DNA of 24,447 bases from JAICTV01 sp035634055 (GTDB taxonomy: Bacteria; Planctomycetota; Phycisphaerae; Tepidisphaerales; Tepidisphaeraceae): positions 1 through 24,447 of the forward strand of contig DASQDR010000140.1 of NCBI GenBank assembly GCA_035634055.1, written 5' to 3'. Under the pieces are notes generated by a model, which ran no database searches, was not told the DNA's origin, and saw only the letters and a list, made by a program, of their open reading frames with translations. Of the stretch, positions 14,031 through 21,961 are shown in pieces (position 1 is the first letter of the stretch; each line of letters starts with the position of its first letter). The position numbers and the translations under genes were made by a program.

Positions 14031-14780
14031 TTGGCTGCGACCGTCGTCATCCCCGCGCGCTTCGCGTCCACCCGCTTCCCCGGGAAAATGATCGCCGCCG
14101 ACACCGGCCGGCCGCTGGTGCAGCACGTGGTGGACCAGGTGAAGAAGTGCAAGCGCGTGCGCAACGTGATCGTCGCGACCGACGACCACCGCATCGTGCA
14201 GGCGGTCAAGCCGTTCGGCACGATCGTCACCATGACGTCGCAGGATCACCAGAGCGGGACCGACCGAATCTGGGAGGTCGTGCGCGAGTGGCCGGGCGAG
14301 CTGGTGATCAACGTGCAGGGGGACGAGCCGGAGATCGAGCCGGAGACGATCGATCGGCTGGTCGAGCGAATGGAATCCCCCGAGGGGGCGGCGGACGACA
14401 TGGCGACGGCCGCCACCGCCTTTCCCGCCGGCTCCGACCCCGCCGACCCGAATCTGGTGAAGGTGGTGACGGACCGCGACGGGCGGGCATTGTACTTCTC
14501 GCGCAGCCCGATCCCCTGCCGGCGCGATCCGGACAACGCGGATAACGCCGCCTATTATCTCCACTTAGGGATTTACGCATACCGTTGGCAGTTCCTGCTG
14601 GATTTCAGTCATTGGCCACAGACCGGCCTGGAGAAGACCGAAAAGCTGGAGCAACTCCGTGCGCTGGAGCACGGGCGGTCGATATACGTACTAAAGGTGG
14701 CGCGGGCGACGCATGGCATCGACACGCCCGAGCAATACGCGGCGTTCGTGGCGAGATGCAAGAGAGTGGCCAGTGGCTAG
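14031..14780 (+). CDS. kdsB: 3-deoxy-manno-octulosonate cytidylyltransferase (CMP-KDO synthetase)
   Basis: 249 aa, the usual length. It activates KDO with CTP to CMP-KDO for the LPS inner core, in the cytoplasm. Seen: VVIPARFASTRFPGKMI with K19 in the nucleotide loop; VATDD (48-52); QDHQSGTDRIWEV (71-83); NVQGDEP with the Mg ligand D98; LVKVVTDRDGRALYFSRSPIP; HLGIYAYR; and LEKTEKLEQLRALEHG. Start is TTG 14031 with GAGG (14022-14025) 5 bases upstream; no ATG fits the conserved N-terminus. The last codons and the stop TAG (14778-14780) lie in the palindromic repeat at 14772-14841, so the extreme C-terminus (VASG) is repeat-derived. pyrG, whose product makes the CTP used here, follows 67 bases later. 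Confidence 0.95.
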   Translation: MAATVVIPARFASTRFPGKMIAADTGRPLVQHVVDQVKKCKRVRNVIVATDDHRIVQAVKPFGTIVTMTSQDHQSGTDRIWEVVREWPGELVINVQGDEPEIEPETIDRLVERMESPEGAADDMATAATAFPAGSDPADPNLVKVVTDRDGRALYFSRSPIPCRRDPDNADNAAYYLHLGIYAYRWQFLLDFSHWPQTGLEKTEKLEQLRALEHGRSIYVLKVARATHGIDTPEQYAAFVARCKRVASG

Positions 14781-14841
14781 TTGCTAGTGGCCAGTGAAGA
14801 AGAGGCTCTTTCTAGCCACTGGCCACTAGCCACTGGCCACT
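14772..14841. repeat. Long palindromic repeat between kdsB and pyrG
   Basis: Built from the unit CACTGGCCACTAG and its complement. 14783-14796 pairs perfectly with 14817-14830. After one mismatch the stem extends to 14772-14782 with 14831-14841 (one G-U), giving about 25 bp. The 20-base loop itself contains AAGAG/CTCTT. Shifted pairings between repeat units are also possible. It contains the kdsB stop codon and ends 6 bases before the pyrG ATG. Looks like a dispersed intergenic palindrome rather than a terminator, having no T tract. Confidence 0.85.
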
Positions 14842-14847
14842 ACTCCA

Positions 14848-16596
14848 ATGAGCAACCAAGAACTCCTAGCCAAGATCGGCCAGTCGAGCGGGGACGACAC
14901 CGAGTTCTACACCCCAATGCCGCCCGGGTATCGCAAGGGGCACCACAAGTACGTCATCGTGGTCGGCACGGTCATGAGCGGGCTGGGCAAGGGGATCTTT
15001 TCCTCCTCGCTGGCCAAGCTGCTCCAGGACAAGGGGCTCAAGGTCGCGCCGATCAAGATGGAGGGTTACCTCAACATCGACTCCGGCACGCTCAACCCCT
15101 ACCGCCACGGCGAGGTTTTCGTGCTGGACGACGGCATGGAGACCGACATGGACCTCGGCACCTACGAGCGCCTGCTCGACCAGGACCTGTCGGCCGCCAA
15201 CTTCACCACCAACGGGCAGATCATGTCCGGCGTGCTGAAGAAGGAGCGCGAGGGCGGCTACCTCGGCCGCGACGTGCAGTTCATCCCGCACGTCACGGGT
15301 GAAGTGAAGCTCCGCCTGCGCGAACTGGCGGTGAAGAGCAACGCGGACGTCGTCTTCGTCGAGGTCGGCGGCACGGTCGGCGACTACGAGAACAACGCCT
15401 ACCTCGAGGCCTGCCGGCAGCTCGCCTATGAGGAGGGCGAGAACGCCGTCATCTTCGTCGCCCTCACCTACGTGCTGGAGCCCGGGGCGCTCGGCGAGCA
15501 AAAATCCAAGGCGGCGCAGCTCGGCATCAAGCGGCTGATGGAGATGGGCATCATGCCCAACCTCATCGCCTGCCGCGCCGCCCACCCGATCAAGGAGAGC
15601 GTGCGCGAGAAGATCTCGATGTACACCAATGTGCCGATGCGCCGCGTCGTCAGCATGCATGATGTCGAGAGCATCTACACCATCCCTGAATCGCTCCGCG
15701 AGAGCGGCCTGGACCGCGAGGTGCTCACGCTGCTCGACTTGCACGACCGCGTCGACCAGCGCAACGAGGACCAGGCCCGGCAAAAGTGGGGCTGGTTCGT
15801 CGACCGCATTGGCAAGGCGCAGCGGGACGTCACCATCGCCGTCACCGGCAAGTACGCCACGCTGCGCGACGCCTACGCCAGCATCATGAAGGCTTCCGAG
15901 CACTGCGGCGTGCACCTGGGGGTCAACGTCAACCTCAAGTGGGTGGACACGACCGCCATCGAGCCCTCCAACGTCACCCGCCACCTGCGCGATTGCCACG
16001 GGATCATCGTGCCCGGCGGCTTTGGCGTCCGCGGGACCGAGGGGAAGATCGAGTGCATCCGCTATGCCCGCGAGAACAAGGTGCCGTACCTCGGGTTGTG
16101 CCTCGGGTTCCAGATGGCCGTCATCGAGTTCGCGCGCAACGTGTGCGGGCTGCCGGACGCCAACAGCACCGAGTTCGACGCGCGGGTGAAGAACGCGGTC
16201 ATCGACATCCTGCCGGAGCAGAAGATGATCGAGGGGCTCGGCGGCAACATGCGCCTCGGCGGCAAGGACGTGGAGATCAAGCCGGGCACGCTGGCGGCGC
16301 AGCTTTACAACAGCGCCGCGATGATCCGCCTGCGCTTCCGCCACCGCTACGAGGTGGACCCGAAGTTCGTGCCGATCCTGGAAGAGCACGGGATGGTCTT
16401 CAGCGGCAAGCACCCGACGCAGCCGATCATGCAGGTCCTGGAGCTGCCGCAGGAGATGCACCCGTACTTCATCGGCACGCAGGCGCACCCCGAGCTGACC
16501 AGCCGCCCCCTCCGCCCGCAGCCGATGTTCATGGGCTTGATCAAGGCGGCGCTGGCGTACGCCGAGGCGGGGAAGAAGCAGCCGCAGGCGGTGTGA
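14848..16596 (+). CDS. pyrG: CTP synthase
   Basis: 582-aa CTP synthase: ATP-dependent amination of UTP to CTP using glutamine. Synthetase domain with P-loop-like GTVMSGLGKGIFSSS (40-54), K70, the Mg ligands D100 (METDMDLGTYER) and E172 (VEVGGTVGDYE). C-terminal class I glutaminase domain with nucleophile C418 (YLGLCLGFQ), H547 and E549 (GTQAHPEL), plus the oxyanion loop PGGFGVRG (389-396). About 33 residues precede the usual start of the family. The first domain departs from common forms: GTVMSGLGKG for GGVVSSLGKG, KMEGYLNIDSGTLNP for KLDPYINVDPGTMSP. Catalytic residues are kept, so it should be active. No Shine-Dalgarno; the repeat ends just before the ATG. Confidence 0.95.
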   Translation: MSNQELLAKIGQSSGDDTEFYTPMPPGYRKGHHKYVIVVGTVMSGLGKGIFSSSLAKLLQDKGLKVAPIKMEGYLNIDSGTLNPYRHGEVFVLDDGMETDMDLGTYERLLDQDLSAANFTTNGQIMSGVLKKEREGGYLGRDVQFIPHVTGEVKLRLRELAVKSNADVVFVEVGGTVGDYENNAYLEACRQLAYEEGENAVIFVALTYVLEPGALGEQKSKAAQLGIKRLMEMGIMPNLIACRAAHPIKESVREKISMYTNVPMRRVVSMHDVESIYTIPESLRESGLDREVLTLLDLHDRVDQRNEDQARQKWGWFVDRIGKAQRDVTIAVTGKYATLRDAYASIMKASEHCGVHLGVNVNLKWVDTTAIEPSNVTRHLRDCHGIIVPGGFGVRGTEGKIECIRYARENKVPYLGLCLGFQMAVIEFARNVCGLPDANSTEFDARVKNAVIDILPEQKMIEGLGGNMRLGGKDVEIKPGTLAAQLYNSAAMIRLRFRHRYEVDPKFVPILEEHGMVFSGKHPTQPIMQVLELPQEMHPYFIGTQAHPELTSRPLRPQPMFMGLIKAALAYAEAGKKQPQAV

Positions 16597-16609
16597 CACG
16601 CGGCGTGAC

Positions 16610-16660
16610 ACGGGCGCGACGGCGACCCGCCCGCGCAACCGCGGTCTTGACCGCGCCCGT
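16610..16660 (+). terminator. Stem-loop after pyrG
   Basis: ACGGGCGCG (16610-16618) pairs with CGCGCCCGT (16652-16660). An alternative smaller hairpin CGCGGT/ACCGCG (16640-16645 / 16650-16655) overlaps its right arm. It begins 14 bases after the pyrG stop. No T tract, so it may be a weak or factor-dependent terminator or a stability element. Confidence 0.35.
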
Positions 16661-16708
16661 CATCCCCACGTCCGCCGGCGCAGCCGTGGAGCGCGGAGAC
16701 GTACAACG

Positions 16709-17629
16709 ATGAACCTGCCGCGCCGCCCGACCCCCGAAGAGCTGGAGCTCGCCCGCAAGCGCGAGCAGCTCGACGCGCTGGAGAAGCAGCTCGTCGAGCG
16801 CGAGCTCGAGCTGGAAACGATGCGCGGCGAGTTGCTGGCGTTCGAGAAGAAGTACCAGGCGGCGACGCTGGAGCGGTACGCGCAGCTCGACGCGCTGCGC
16901 GCGGTGCTGGCCGAGCTGCACGCCCGCCGCGCGACGGATGATGACGGCGCCGCCCGCGCCGCCGCCGCCGCCAGCCGTGCCAAGGCGGAGAAGACCGCCG
17001 CCGCCGCCCGCGCCCAGCACCCTCGGCCGCAACCCGCCCGGCCCGCCGCCGGCGCCCGCCGGCCGGGCGGCGATCCCAAACCGTCCCCCGCGCCCGCCGG
17101 CTTCAGTCCCACCGAGGTCCTCAAGCGCCTCTACCGCGATGTCGCCAAGTCGATCCACCCGGACCTGGCCGACGATGACGGCGAGCGCGCGCACCGCCAC
17201 GCCTTTATGATCCGCGCCAACGAGGCCTACGAGCAGGAGAACGAGCAGCGCCTGGCCGACATCCTGCACGAGTGGCACTGCGCCCCCGAGGCCGTCAAGG
17301 GCCAGGGCCCCGCCGCGGAGCTGGTCCGGGCCATCCGCAAGATTCACCGCTGCGACGAGCGGCTGGTCGCCATCGGCATCGAGATCGACAAGCTCCAGAC
17401 CGCCGGCGTGTTCGGCATCAAGATGCTGGCCGACGAGGCGGAGCAGTTCGAGCGCGACTTCCTCGCCGAGATGACCCAGCGGCTCGACGCCGAGATCGAC
17501 GGGGCCAAGGCGATGATCCTCCACCTCGGCGGAACCGTCCCGCCGCCGCCGCCGCAACTCGCGGCGCCGGAGGGTGAGCCGCCGATCGAGGAAGTGGAAC
17601 CGCAGATGAACGCGGACCAACGCGGATGA
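16709..17629 (+). CDS. Coiled-coil protein with a central J-domain
   Basis: 306 aa. Residues 8-75 are a charged heptad-rich coiled coil. A low-complexity Ala/Pro/Arg linker follows to about 130. Residues 132-190 form a J-domain: SPTEVLKRLYRDVAKSIHPDLADD has the HPD tripeptide (150-152) needed to stimulate Hsp70 ATPase, followed by the usual helix with MIRANEAYEQ. A second helical, coiled-coil region covers about 195-275. No Gly/Phe or zinc-finger region exists, so it is a type III J-protein, presumably recruiting DnaK to a specific client. GGAG (16695-16698) lies 10 bases before the ATG. The last eight residues and the stop are encoded by a short repeat (17600-17630). Confidence 0.82.
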   Translation: MNLPRRPTPEELELARKREQLDALEKQLVERELELETMRGELLAFEKKYQAATLERYAQLDALRAVLAELHARRATDDDGAARAAAAASRAKAEKTAAAARAQHPRPQPARPAAGARRPGGDPKPSPAPAGFSPTEVLKRLYRDVAKSIHPDLADDDGERAHRHAFMIRANEAYEQENEQRLADILHEWHCAPEAVKGQGPAAELVRAIRKIHRCDERLVAIGIEIDKLQTAGVFGIKMLADEAEQFERDFLAEMTQRLDAEIDGAKAMILHLGGTVPPPPPQLAAPEGEPPIEEVEPQMNADQRG

Positions 17630-17630
17630 G
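17600..17630 (+). repeat. Short-period repeat at the 3' end of the J-protein gene
   Basis: CGCAGATGAACGCGGACCAA and the following CGCGGATGAG are degenerate 10-11-base units (GCGGAYSAA-like). They encode QMNADQRG and provide the TGA stop. The style resembles the short-period units around 20646-20800 but the core differs. Confidence 0.45.
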
Positions 17631-17731
17631 TTCCAGCGCCTCCTTCGGCTGCGATCGAGCTGCTTCGTTGCGATAGATTCGGCGCGGGCGCGCGCCGGCG
17701 GCGCGGGTAACGTCCGCGGCACGGCCCGCAC

Positions 17732-19600
17732 ATGCGTTACCTGCCTGCACTGTTCCTCTTCGCCACATTCGCCGCCGCGCCGAGCGCTCTGGGCGCATCG
17801 ATCCACCCGCACCCGCGGCTGCTCGCGACGGACGAGGATCTCGTGCGCGTGAAGCGGCTCATCGCCGAGGACCCCAGCGCGGGCAAGTGGGCCGAGCGCA
17901 TCTTCGCCGAGGCGAAGGAAGCGCGGTCGGCCGCGCCGCTAAGGTACGAACCCGCCAAGGGAATCGAGCACGCGCGCGAGGCGCAGCGGCGGATCGCGCA
18001 CCTTGCCCTGGCGTACCGGCTGACGAACGAACCGCCCTACCTCGCCGCCGCCACGCGGGAGCTGCTGGCCGCGGCAGCGCTGCCGTCGTGGGAGCAGCCC
18101 AGCTTCCTCGCGACGGCGGAACTGACCACCGGCGTCGCGCTCGGCTACGACTGGCTCTTCGACGACCTACCGACCGACGACCGTGAAACGATCCGACGGG
18201 CGATCATCGACAAGGGCCTGCGCCCCGGCCTGTCGGCGTACGAGCAGCGCGACGCGTCTTGGGTCGAGGCCGACCACAACTGGAACCTGGTCTGCAACGC
18301 CGGGATGATCGTTGGCGGCCTGGCGGTCACCGACGGCTCGCGCGACCTCGCCGGCGAGGTGATCGAAGCCGCTCATCGCTCCATCCGCACCGGCCTGCGC
18401 GGCTTCGCGCCCGACGGCGGGTGGGAAGAAGGACCGACCTACTGGAACTACGGCTCGCGCTACATGGCCATCGCGCTGGCGTCGCTGCGCAGCGCGCGCG
18501 GGTCGATGGGCGGGCTGGAGGCGATGCCCGGGCTGGCGCGCACCGGCGACTTCCGCATCCACCTGATCGGCCCGACCGGGAAGAACTTCAACTTCGCCGA
18601 CGCCACCGAGGCCGCCGGCGATTCGCCGCAGATGTTCGCCCTCGCCTGGGCGTTCCGCCGGCCGCAGTACGCCACGTTCGAGCGCAACCGCAGCCACCGC
18701 GACCCCGGCGTGCTCGACCTGCTCTGGTACCAGCCCGATGACGTCATCACCAAACTGACCGCGCCCACGGCCGCCTTCTTCCGCGGGCCGACCGGCGTCG
18801 CGTCGATGCGCGGGTCGTGGGACGATCCGGCCACCACGTGGGTCGCCTTCAAGGGCGGCTCCAACCGCGCGCACCACGGTCACCTCGACCTCGGCACGTT
18901 CGTCCTCGACGCCCTCGGCGAGCGCTGGGCGTGCGACCTCGGATCCGACCGCTACAACCTTCCGGGCTACTCCAGCCGCAAGCGCTTCACCTTCTACCGC
19001 TACTCCACGCCGGGGCAGAACACGCTCGCGTTCGACGGCGGCAACCAGGACCCTGACGCGGACGCGCCGCTGGTCGCGTTCCAGGACGCGCCCGGCCGGT
19101 CCCACGCGGTGGCAGAGCTGACGCGCGCGTACGGCCGAAACGCGCGGCGCGTGATGCGCGGCGTCGCGCTGCTGCACGGCCGCGACGTCCTCGTGCAGGA
19201 CGAGATCCGCCTGAAAGATGCGCGCACTGTCACCTGGACGATGCACACCCGCGCGGAGGTGAAGGTGGACGGGCGAACAGCGACGCTCCGCCAGAACGGC
19301 AAGACGCTGACCGCCAGGCTGCTCCATCCGTCAAAGGCCACCTTCTCCGCCGAGCCCGCCTCCGCGCCGCCGCCGCAGAACGCGAACGACGGCGTCACGC
19401 GGCTGATCATTCGCTACAAGGTGACGGAGCCGACGCACCTCGCCGTCCTCTTCTCGCCGGGGGAGGGTGAGCCGCCGCCGCCGAAGCTCACGGCGGTCAG
19501 CACCTGGGCGGGCAAGGAAAACTTGAAGCCCCAGGCGAAGCCCAAGAAGCCCGGTGGATCTTCATGGCTGCCGCGCTGGCTGGGCGGCAAGAAGAAGTGA
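17732..19600 (+). CDS. Secreted heparinase II/III family protein
   Basis: 622 aa with a Sec signal peptide (1-22, LPALFLFATFAAAPSALGA). An (alpha/alpha)-toroid domain spans about 30-330: DHNWNLVCNAGMIVGGLA (181-198) and EGPTYWNYGSRY with the catalytic-type Tyr Y237/Y240. The beta-sandwich domain follows, with NRAHHGHLDLGTFVLDALGERWACDLGSD (378-406). This is the family's His-containing metal-binding/active-site signature (H382, H384, D386). GYSS, RYSTPGQNTLAFDGG continues the typical pattern. Enzymes of this type cleave uronic-acid polysaccharides by beta-elimination (heparin, alginate, chondroitin); the substrate cannot be assigned. A basic Lys/Pro-rich tail ends the protein. No clear Shine-Dalgarno. 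It suggests polysaccharide degradation in the periplasm or outside the cell. Confidence 0.88.
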   Translation: MRYLPALFLFATFAAAPSALGASIHPHPRLLATDEDLVRVKRLIAEDPSAGKWAERIFAEAKEARSAAPLRYEPAKGIEHAREAQRRIAHLALAYRLTNEPPYLAAATRELLAAAALPSWEQPSFLATAELTTGVALGYDWLFDDLPTDDRETIRRAIIDKGLRPGLSAYEQRDASWVEADHNWNLVCNAGMIVGGLAVTDGSRDLAGEVIEAAHRSIRTGLRGFAPDGGWEEGPTYWNYGSRYMAIALASLRSARGSMGGLEAMPGLARTGDFRIHLIGPTGKNFNFADATEAAGDSPQMFALAWAFRRPQYATFERNRSHRDPGVLDLLWYQPDDVITKLTAPTAAFFRGPTGVASMRGSWDDPATTWVAFKGGSNRAHHGHLDLGTFVLDALGERWACDLGSDRYNLPGYSSRKRFTFYRYSTPGQNTLAFDGGNQDPDADAPLVAFQDAPGRSHAVAELTRAYGRNARRVMRGVALLHGRDVLVQDEIRLKDARTVTWTMHTRAEVKVDGRTATLRQNGKTLTARLLHPSKATFSAEPASAPPPQNANDGVTRLIIRYKVTEPTHLAVLFSPGEGEPPPPKLTAVSTWAGKENLKPQAKPKKPGGSSWLPRWLGGKKK

Positions 19601-19622
19601 TGCGGCTCAACGGGCCCGTAGC

Positions 19623-19641
19623 CGCGGCTTCACGAGCCGCG
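19623..19641. other. Small stem-loop after the heparinase-family gene
   Basis: CGCGGCT (19623-19629) pairs with AGCCGCG (19635-19641) around a 5-base loop, 22 bases after the stop. No T tract follows; termination is possible but weakly supported. Confidence 0.3.
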
Positions 19642-19707
19642 CGCGCGGCGCCGGGCGCGAGGCGGGGGCCGCAGCGCGACACGGCTGGCCCGCGATCGGT
19701 CGTTTTC

Positions 19708-19736
19708 TTGATTCCCGCTAGGCGTTTCCCTAGGCT
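19708..19736 (+). promoter_or_regulatory. Promoter candidate for the TIM-barrel isomerase
   Basis: TTGATT (19708-19713), 17-base spacer, TAGGCT (19731-19736). The ATG at 19749 is 12 bases after the -10, giving a leader of about six bases and no Shine-Dalgarno. Confidence 0.45.
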
Positions 19737-19748
19737 GATCGCATCCCT

Positions 19749-20633
19749 ATGAAATTTGCCTTCAGCACCGTCAGTTGTCCGACCTGGGATTTCCAGACGG
19801 TCGTCGCGCGGGCCAGGGAGTACGGTTACGACGGGGTCGAGGTCCGCGCGTTTCTCAACGAGTCGATCCTCACCGCCGCCAACCCGTTTCTGACCGACCC
19901 CGAGAAGCTCCGCCGCACCTTCGACGACGCCGGCGTGGAGCTCTGTTGCCTTTCCAGCTCGATCGCGATGACGCAGCACAAGCGCCAGGACGCCCGCTTG
20001 GCCGGCGACCTGCGGCAGTACATCGACGCTGCGCGACGGCTTGGCTGCCCGCTGGTGAAGGTCTTCGACACGCAGGTGAAGGCGGGGCAGAGCCGCGCGC
20101 TGGCGGGCGTGATCTTGGGCGACTGGCTGCTGCCACTGGCGGACTACGCCGCCGACCGCGGCGTCTCCATCGTCGTCGAGAACGCGCTCTCCTTCCGCGC
20201 GTCCAAGGAGATGTGGACGATCCTCGACCGGCTGAACCACCCGTCGGTCGGCGTCTGCTGGGACCTGTTCAACGGCGCCCTGATCGGCGAGCAGCCGGCC
20301 GTCAGCGTGCCCACCCTGAACAGCAAGATCCTCTACGCGCAGGTGAAGGACGCGAAGTTCGGCCCCCTGGGCGCGACCTACACGAAGGTGGGGGAGGGGC
20401 AGGTCGAGATTCGCAACTTCCTCCGCCGCCTGCGCGGCATCGGATACGAGGGGTATGTCACGGTGGAATGGGAAAAGGCCTGGCTGCCGAACCTGGCCGA
20501 GCCCGAGGTCATCCTGCCCGACGCGATCACCAAGCTGCGCGACTGGGCCAAGCCCCTGGAAATCAGCGATTGGGAAGCCGCCGCCGAAGCCAGCAAGCCT
20601 ACCAAGCCCGCGGCGGCGGGGGCGAAGCACTGA
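19749..20633 (+). CDS. Sugar phosphate isomerase/epimerase (xylose-isomerase-like TIM barrel)
   Basis: 294 aa. Family motifs in order: MKFAFSTVSCPTWDF; YGYDGVEVRAF with E31; GVELCCLSSS; GCPLVKVF; VSIVVENAL with metal-ligand-type E144; GVCWDLFNG with D172; ILYAQVKDAK where the common HVKD His is replaced by Gln (Q198); and YVTVEWEKA with E240. Three of four usual metal ligands are visible. Family members isomerise or epimerise sugars, inosose or related compounds. A polar Ala/Lys tail follows the barrel (about 270-294). Appears to be a separate transcription unit with its own leaderless-type promoter candidate. It may act on sugars released by the neighbouring heparinase-family protein; this is context only. 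Confidence 0.88.
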   Translation: MKFAFSTVSCPTWDFQTVVARAREYGYDGVEVRAFLNESILTAANPFLTDPEKLRRTFDDAGVELCCLSSSIAMTQHKRQDARLAGDLRQYIDAARRLGCPLVKVFDTQVKAGQSRALAGVILGDWLLPLADYAADRGVSIVVENALSFRASKEMWTILDRLNHPSVGVCWDLFNGALIGEQPAVSVPTLNSKILYAQVKDAKFGPLGATYTKVGEGQVEIRNFLRRLRGIGYEGYVTVEWEKAWLPNLAEPEVILPDAITKLRDWAKPLEISDWEAAAEASKPTKPAAAGAKH

Positions 20634-20645
20634 AGACGTCCTTTT

Positions 20646-20800
20646 AGCCACGGATGGGGCACCGATGAGCACCGATCCGCTCGATGATGAAGGATTCGAA
20701 CTTGAACGGCGCTAGCAGGAGGCAGCCGCTTCGGATTTCATTCCCGAATCTTCCATCCTGCCTGCTTCGCATCGTGTTCATCGGTGCGCCATCGGTGCCC
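20646..20800. repeat. Degenerate palindromic element with CACCGATG units
   Basis: The left end (20646-20676) has GGCACCGATGAGCACCGAT. The right end (20771-20800) carries the complement, TTCATCGGTGCGCCATCGGTG. Inside, AAGGATTCGA and GAATCTTCC, and GCAGGAGGCAG and CTGCCTGC, are also complementary. The whole 155-bp gap element is therefore an imperfect palindrome of short-period units. No coding potential. Likely a dispersed intergenic repeat. Confidence 0.65.
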
Positions 20801-20860
20801 AAAGCTTTTTGGCAGGGTCGTGTGGCACAGCTTACCGGACGTCAGCCGCGGCGCATTTTC

Positions 20861-20890
20861 TTCCGCTGCCCGAGTGTTTGCTGCTAAAAT
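20861..20890 (+). promoter_or_regulatory. Promoter candidate with extended -10 for the 20900 gene
   Basis: TGCTAAAAT (TG at 20882-20883, TAAAAT at 20885-20890) is a good extended -10; a weak -35 TTCCGC lies at 20861-20866. The ATG at 20900 starts 9 bases after the -10, again predicting a nearly leaderless mRNA. Confidence 0.4.
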
Positions 20891-20899
20891 CGCCGGCCT

Positions 20900-21949
20900 A
20901 TGTGCCGTTCCACCCTGATCCTCATCGTGATGCTCTCGCTGCTGGCGCCGGCGGCGAGCGGTGCGAGAAAGCCTGCCGCCAAGCCCAAGGCATCCGAAGC
21001 GGCCAAGGCGCCGCCGACGGATCCTAACGCCGCACCGCTGCCGCCCAAGGACGCGCGCTGGACGCTCTACTGCCAGGCCATCCACGGCCCCGACCATGTC
21101 GACCGTGCCAAGGCCATCAAGACCCGCCTGGTCGAAGCCTCGCCGCTGAAGGACTGGTACGTCATCCACCAGGAGGGCGAGAGCATCCTCTACTACGGGT
21201 TCTACCGCTCGATCAACGACCCGAAGGACAAGCGCGAGTCCGACCGCGCGCAGCGGGACCGCAAGGCGATCGTCGAAAGCGTGCAGGACACCCAGGGCAA
21301 CGCGATGTTCGCCCAGTGCTTCTTCGTCGAGGCCGCCTCGCCCGACCCGGCCGCGCCCCCGGAGTGGGACCTGCGCAACGCCGACGGGTACTGGTCGGTC
21401 GAGATCGGCGTCTACAAGGATAGCCCGCAGCGCAAGCAGGCGGCGGTCGAGGCGGTCCGCGCCGCGCGTAATGAAGGCGTGCCGGCATATTACTTCCACG
21501 GGCCGACCGCCAGCTCCGTCTGCATCGGCAACTGGCCGCGCGACGCCGTCCGCGAGCAGGAGGAATCCGCCGCCGTCGCCGCCGACCCCACCCAGGACGT
21601 GCTGATCCTCCCGCAGCCGATCAACATCCCGGGTAACGTCGAGATCCGCAACACCGAGGGGCAGCGCGTCAAGGCGATGGCCCCGCGCATCGAGCCGGTC
21701 GACCCGTCGCTGGTGGCGACCATCGCCAAGTACCCGAGCCACGCCGTCAACGGCGAGGTGACCGTCGACCACGTCCCCGACCCCGCCACCGGCAAGACCA
21801 CGCCGGCGCCCAAGCCGTCGCTGCTGGTGCGCATCCCCAAGGAGGGGCCGTCGCTGCTGCGGCAGAACCAACCGCCCCCGACCCTCGTCGGCCCCGCCTC
21901 CCCCAGCGACCGCCCGGGCGCGGGAAGGTTGCGCTCGATCGGGCAGTGA
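20900..21949 (+). CDS. Secreted protein with two SPOR-like repeats
   Basis: 349 aa, not a named family. Signal peptide at 1-22 (LILIVMLSLLAPAASGA), then a Lys/Pro/Ala linker to about 50. Two segments share a SPOR-like pattern: 52-105 (ARWTLYCQAIHGPDHVDRAK... ILYYGFYRS) and 162-216 (GYWSVEIGVYKDSPQRKQAA... SSVCIGNWPRD). Each runs from an aromatic-rich strand, through a helix of repeated Ala/Lys, to a second strand near Gly-aromatic. SPOR domains bind peptidoglycan stripped of stem peptides. The match is by pattern only. The C-terminal 130 residues are Pro-rich without a domain. No C-terminal anchor is seen. Downstream of an intergenic repeat and upstream of rdgB; no obvious operon partner. Confidence 0.8.
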   Translation: MCRSTLILIVMLSLLAPAASGARKPAAKPKASEAAKAPPTDPNAAPLPPKDARWTLYCQAIHGPDHVDRAKAIKTRLVEASPLKDWYVIHQEGESILYYGFYRSINDPKDKRESDRAQRDRKAIVESVQDTQGNAMFAQCFFVEAASPDPAAPPEWDLRNADGYWSVEIGVYKDSPQRKQAAVEAVRAARNEGVPAYYFHGPTASSVCIGNWPRDAVREQEESAAVAADPTQDVLILPQPINIPGNVEIRNTEGQRVKAMAPRIEPVDPSLVATIAKYPSHAVNGEVTVDHVPDPATGKTTPAPKPSLLVRIPKEGPSLLRQNQPPPTLVGPASPSDRPGAGRLRSIGQ

Positions 21950-21961
21950 GGTGGGCGGCAG

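Noticed and set aside
14866..16638. 590-residue minus-strand frame opposite pyrG
   Set aside because: Exact antisense of a strongly conserved enzyme; composition is antisense-like.
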